64,000 nucleotides of DNA from Bradyrhizobium septentrionale (GTDB lineage: Bacteria; Pseudomonadota; Alphaproteobacteria; Rhizobiales; Xanthobacteraceae), in NCBI RefSeq assembly GCF_011516645.4, contig NZ_CP088285.1, positions 8,574,501 through 8,638,500 of the forward strand, written 5' to 3'. Shown one piece after another: positions 61,612-64,000 of this stretch (positions within the stretch are counted from its first letter, which is position 1; each line of letters starts with the position of its first letter). The notes under the pieces were generated by a model, which was given only the letters and a program-made list of their open reading frames with translations, was not told the origin of the DNA and made no database searches. A program made the translations under genes and the position numbers.

Positions 61612-61962
61612 ATGAAGAACGGGCTCTACTCAATTCACGTCACCCTGCTGGACGGTCGCGTCGGCAAGGGCAGCGGCGTCATTCTCTTCCGCGACGGCCA
61701 GATTCTGGGCGGCGACGCCTATCTATATTACACCGGCAGCTACACGGTGAAAGGTGACGCCTTCAAGGGCGAAGTCCTTGTGCAACGCCACACCACGCCG
61801 CGCGACACCGACAACCCGCTGTTCGGCGGGCCCGCGCCCGTCGGCATCGGCGTCTCCGGCACCTTCACCGACACCCGCGGCACCATGAGCGGCACCGCGC
61901 TGGTCGGCAAGGCCAGCCTGATCTTCAGCGCGACGCTGCACAAGCTCGCGGATATCAATTAG
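61612..61962 (+). CDS. GrlR-family protein
   Basis: 116 residues: KNGLYSIHVTLLDGRVGKGS, GVILFRDGQILGGDAYLYYT, GSYTVKGDAFKGEVLVQRHT and a beta-strand C-terminus. This is the lipocalin-like beta-barrel of GrlR, the antiactivator of GrlA in enteropathogenic E. coli type III secretion. Homologues in this group are found without a secretion system nearby, as here, so the regulatory target is unknown. Confidence 0.8.
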   Translation: MKNGLYSIHVTLLDGRVGKGSGVILFRDGQILGGDAYLYYTGSYTVKGDAFKGEVLVQRHTTPRDTDNPLFGGPAPVGIGVSGTFTDTRGTMSGTALVGKASLIFSATLHKLADIN

Positions 61963-61991
61963 CGATTCAGAGTGCTGACGATTCCGTCGCC

Positions 61992-62094
61992 GTCACCCTG
62001 AGGAGCGCGCTCTTGCGCGCGTCTCGAAGGGTGCGCGGCCCGGCTGGTGGCCGTCGATCCTTCGAGACGCCGCTTCGCGGCTCCTCAGGATGAC
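61992..62094. repeat. REP-like palindromic element (GTCACCCTGAGGAGC type)
   Basis: Begins GTCACCCTGAGGAGCGCGC and ends GGCTCCTCAGGATGAC, with an inner pair GTCTCGAAGG / CCTTCGAGAC. Related at its ends to the element at 60843-60904. About 103 bases; the next palindrome follows 27 bases later. Confidence 0.8.
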
Positions 62095-62121
62095 GGAGAT
62101 GGAGCGCATTGCTCGATCCAC

Positions 62122-62204
62122 GTCATTGCGAGCGAAGCGAAGCAATCCATCGCCCCGCAAGCGGAAAAATGGATTGCTTCGTCGCTATCGCTCCTCGCAA
62201 TGAC
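62122..62204. repeat. REP-like palindromic element, copy 3
   Basis: Same family as 5678-5762 and 55438-55519: begins GTCATTGCGAGCGAAGCG, ends CCTCGCAATGAC, inner pair GCAATCCAT / ATGGATTGC. 83 bases. Confidence 0.85.
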
Positions 62205-62234
62205 GGCGGTGAAGGAGTCGTAGCCTCGTCCCAC

Positions 62235-64000
62235 CTACTCCGCGGCCTGCTCCAGCGGCGCGACGCGCGGCAGGATTATCTGGATGCGCGTGCCGTTGCC
62301 CGGCGCGGAGTCGAGCGAGAGCCGTCCGCCGAGCCGCGTGGTGACAATGCTGTAGACGATGTGCAGGCCGAGCCCAGTGCCGCCCTGGTCGCGCCGTGTC
62401 GTGAAGAACGGATCGAACGCGCGGCGGCGGACATCGAGGCTCATGCCGCAGCCATTGTCGGCGAAGATCACCTCGACATTGTCGCCGCCGGACGCATGCA
62501 CCTGGATCTCGACCTCGCCGGCCTTGCCGTCCGGAAACGCATGTGCGACCGCGTTGAGGAACAGGTTGGTCAGCACCTGGCCGTACGGCCCCGGATAGGA
62601 ATTCATGATCAGGTTCGGCTCGCAATCGACGTTGAGCGTCAGATTGTGCTTGCGCAGGCCGGGACGCAGACTCATCACCACCTGCTCGGTGAGGTCGCCG
62701 AGATCGAAGGTGCGCTGGTCCGAATAGTTGCGGTCGGCGGCGACCTGCTTGAACGACTGGATCAGTTCCGCGGCGCGATTGAGGTTGGCGACGAGCTGCG
62801 AGGACGCATCGCGCGCCGTGTTGAGGAAATCATTGAGGCTGGAGCGGCGCAAATCGCCGCGCTCGACCTGGGTCGCGAAGATCGCGGTCTTGCGCTCCAG
62901 TGCGGAGGCCACCGTCAGGCTGATGCCGACGGGATTGTTGACCTCGTGGGCGACGCCGGCCACCAGGCGGCCGAGCGCGGCGAGCTTCTCGGCCTCGATC
63001 AGCGAATTCTGGGTCTCGCGCAGATTGCGCAGCGCGGCCTCGGCGGAGTCCTTTGCCTTGCGCATCTCCTGCTCGGAGCGCTTGCGCTCGCCGATGTCGA
63101 GCGCGACCGTGACGATGTTCTCGATGTCACCCTGCGAGTCCAGGATCGGCAGCTTGTTGACCAGCCATTGCCGCATGTTGCCGGCCGCGTCCTTGTATTC
63201 CTCTTCATAGAAGCCGAGCTCGCGCCGCACCGACAGCACGCGCTTGTCGTTCTCGTCGGTCTTGGCCGCGCCGTAGCGCGACATCAGCTCGGCGGTGGTC
63301 TGGCCGAGCGCGTCCTGCGGATCGATGCCGAAGATTCCCGCCATGTAGCGGTTCATCATCACATAGCGCAGCTCGCCGTTCTTGACGTTGATGACGGCGG
63401 GCACCGTGTCGATCACCATCTGCAGCATGCGACGACCTTCGGCGATGGCGTCTTCGGCGCGCTTCTGGTCGGTGATGTCGCGCACCGTGCCCTCGTAGCG
63501 GATGACCTCGCCCTCGTCGTTGCGCACGACGGTCGCGGAATCCGACAGCCACAATATGGTGCCGTCGCTCGCGCGCACCTGGTATTCGTAGTCGCGCACC
63601 GTGCCGTCGCGCTGCATCAGCTTCTGGTACTGCTCCCGCGCTGCCGGATCGACATAGACCGTGGTTGCGATGTCGTCGACGCCGTTGATCAGGTCCTGCG
63701 GCGTGGCATAGCCCATCATGCGCGCCAGCGCCGGATTGGCGTTGAGCAGCGTGCCGCCCGGCGTCGTGACGTAGATGCCCTCGACCGACGCCTCGAACAG
63801 CTTGTGGTAGCTCTCCTCGGCGAGCCGCTGCTCGGCGAGCGCGCGCAGCGCCGCCTCGCGGGCGCTGTCGGCGTCGATCAGGGTCTGGCGGAACACTTCG
63901 GCGGCGCGCGCGATGTCGCCGATCTCATTGTCGAGATCGGCGCCGGGAATGAACGCGCTCTTCTCGCCGCCCGCGACCTTGCGAATCGATCCGGCGATCC
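62235..64000 (-). CDS. HAMP/PAS sensor histidine kinase (5' end outside window)
   Basis: 588 codons visible before the right edge; the start is outside. From the edge: a HAMP-like segment (IRKVAGGEKSAFIPGADLDN, EIGDIARAAEVFRQTL), a coiled coil, PAS domains at roughly the next 120 and 250 residues with PAC ends (YEGTVRDITDQKRAEDAI), then HisKA with LAALGRLVAGVAHEVNNPVG (phospho-acceptor His) and HATPase_c with NLFLNAVAHAF, FADNGCGMS and GGTGLGLHIVYS. HAMP implies upstream membrane helices and a periplasmic sensor. No receiver domain or regulator gene follows. Confidence 0.92.
   Translation of the reverse strand, partial: IAGSIRKVAGGEKSAFIPGADLDNEIGDIARAAEVFRQTLIDADSAREAALRALAEQRLAEESYHKLFEASVEGIYVTTPGGTLLNANPALARMMGYATPQDLINGVDDIATTVYVDPAAREQYQKLMQRDGTVRDYEYQVRASDGTILWLSDSATVVRNDEGEVIRYEGTVRDITDQKRAEDAIAEGRRMLQMVIDTVPAVINVKNGELRYVMMNRYMAGIFGIDPQDALGQTTAELMSRYGAAKTDENDKRVLSVRRELGFYEEEYKDAAGNMRQWLVNKLPILDSQGDIENIVTVALDIGERKRSEQEMRKAKDSAEAALRNLRETQNSLIEAEKLAALGRLVAGVAHEVNNPVGISLTVASALERKTAIFATQVERGDLRRSSLNDFLNTARDASSQLVANLNRAAELIQSFKQVAADRNYSDQRTFDLGDLTEQVVMSLRPGLRKHNLTLNVDCEPNLIMNSYPGPYGQVLTNLFLNAVAHAFPDGKAGEVEIQVHASGGDNVEVIFADNGCGMSLDVRRRAFDPFFTTRRDQGGTGLGLHIVYSIVTTRLGGRLSLDSAPGNGTRIQIILPRVAPLEQAAE

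Overview
The window is a high-GC chromosomal segment from an alphaproteobacterium, most likely Bradyrhizobium or a close relative. This is an inference from gene content (biotin-dependent PccA, GbsR/DUF4166 operon, GrlR-like protein, a set of small periplasmic proteins typical of that group) and from several families of intergenic palindromes that recur through the window (GTCATTGCGAG...CTCGCAATGAC three times, GTCATCC/ACCTGAGG...CTCAGGATGAC twice, and others). No rRNA, CRISPR array or replication origin was seen. One tRNA gene, tRNA-Arg(TCG), lies at 32807-32883.

Layout. 1-8 kb: tail of a LysR regulator, a four-gene minus-strand operon headed by a GbsR/MarR-type regulator whose start codon sits inside a perfect 22-bp palindrome, a methyltransferase, and a PEP-mutase-superfamily enzyme/acylphosphatase pair next to propionyl-CoA carboxylase alpha subunit. 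8-16 kb: secreted nuclease-like protein behind a small tandem-repeat array, a hybrid histidine kinase, an RlpA-like protein, a PPC-domain protein and a GGDEF/EAL protein. 16-25 kb: ArsI/CadI-type metalloenzyme, a Czc-type RND efflux operon without an outer-membrane partner, and a secreted phosphodiesterase-like protein behind a textbook Pho box. 25-32 kb: 1-Cys peroxiredoxin, photolyase, EamA exporter, a winged-helix/YkgJ fusion, then a patch of very short membrane-protein genes mixed with repeats. 32.8-35.4 kb: tRNA-Arg and a 2.5-kb islet bounded by a near-perfect copy of the tRNA 3' end. 36.6-45.4 kb: CBS, YbaK-like and pentapeptide proteins, AraC regulator divergent from alkane hydroxylase AlkB, a beta-propeller protein, HxlR regulator, and small hypotheticals.

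45.6-53.2 kb is the clearest accessory region. A complete IS66-family element (45588-48189, 8-bp target duplication CCCTTACG) sits at the stop codon of a zinc-ribbon gene. It is followed by an OmpA-like gene broken by a frameshift in a proline-codon tract, and by a LanC-like (lanthionine synthetase C fold) gene that a complete IS630-family element (52005-53122, TA duplication) splits 22 codons before its end; both halves are present and rejoin in frame. 53.3-64 kb returns to core-like content: Tat-exported serine hydrolase, PadR/DUF1700 pair with an operator-like dyad, MaoC dehydratase, two tiny zinc-ribbon proteins, FolD, periplasmic hypotheticals, a VOC protein, a GrlR-like protein and the 3' part of a HAMP/PAS histidine kinase.

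The best candidates for new biology are the stand-alone LanC-like gene with its OmpA-like neighbour, the cluster of unannotated micro-membrane proteins whose stop codons are supplied by an interspersed repeat, and the tRNA-Arg islet of small secreted or charged proteins.
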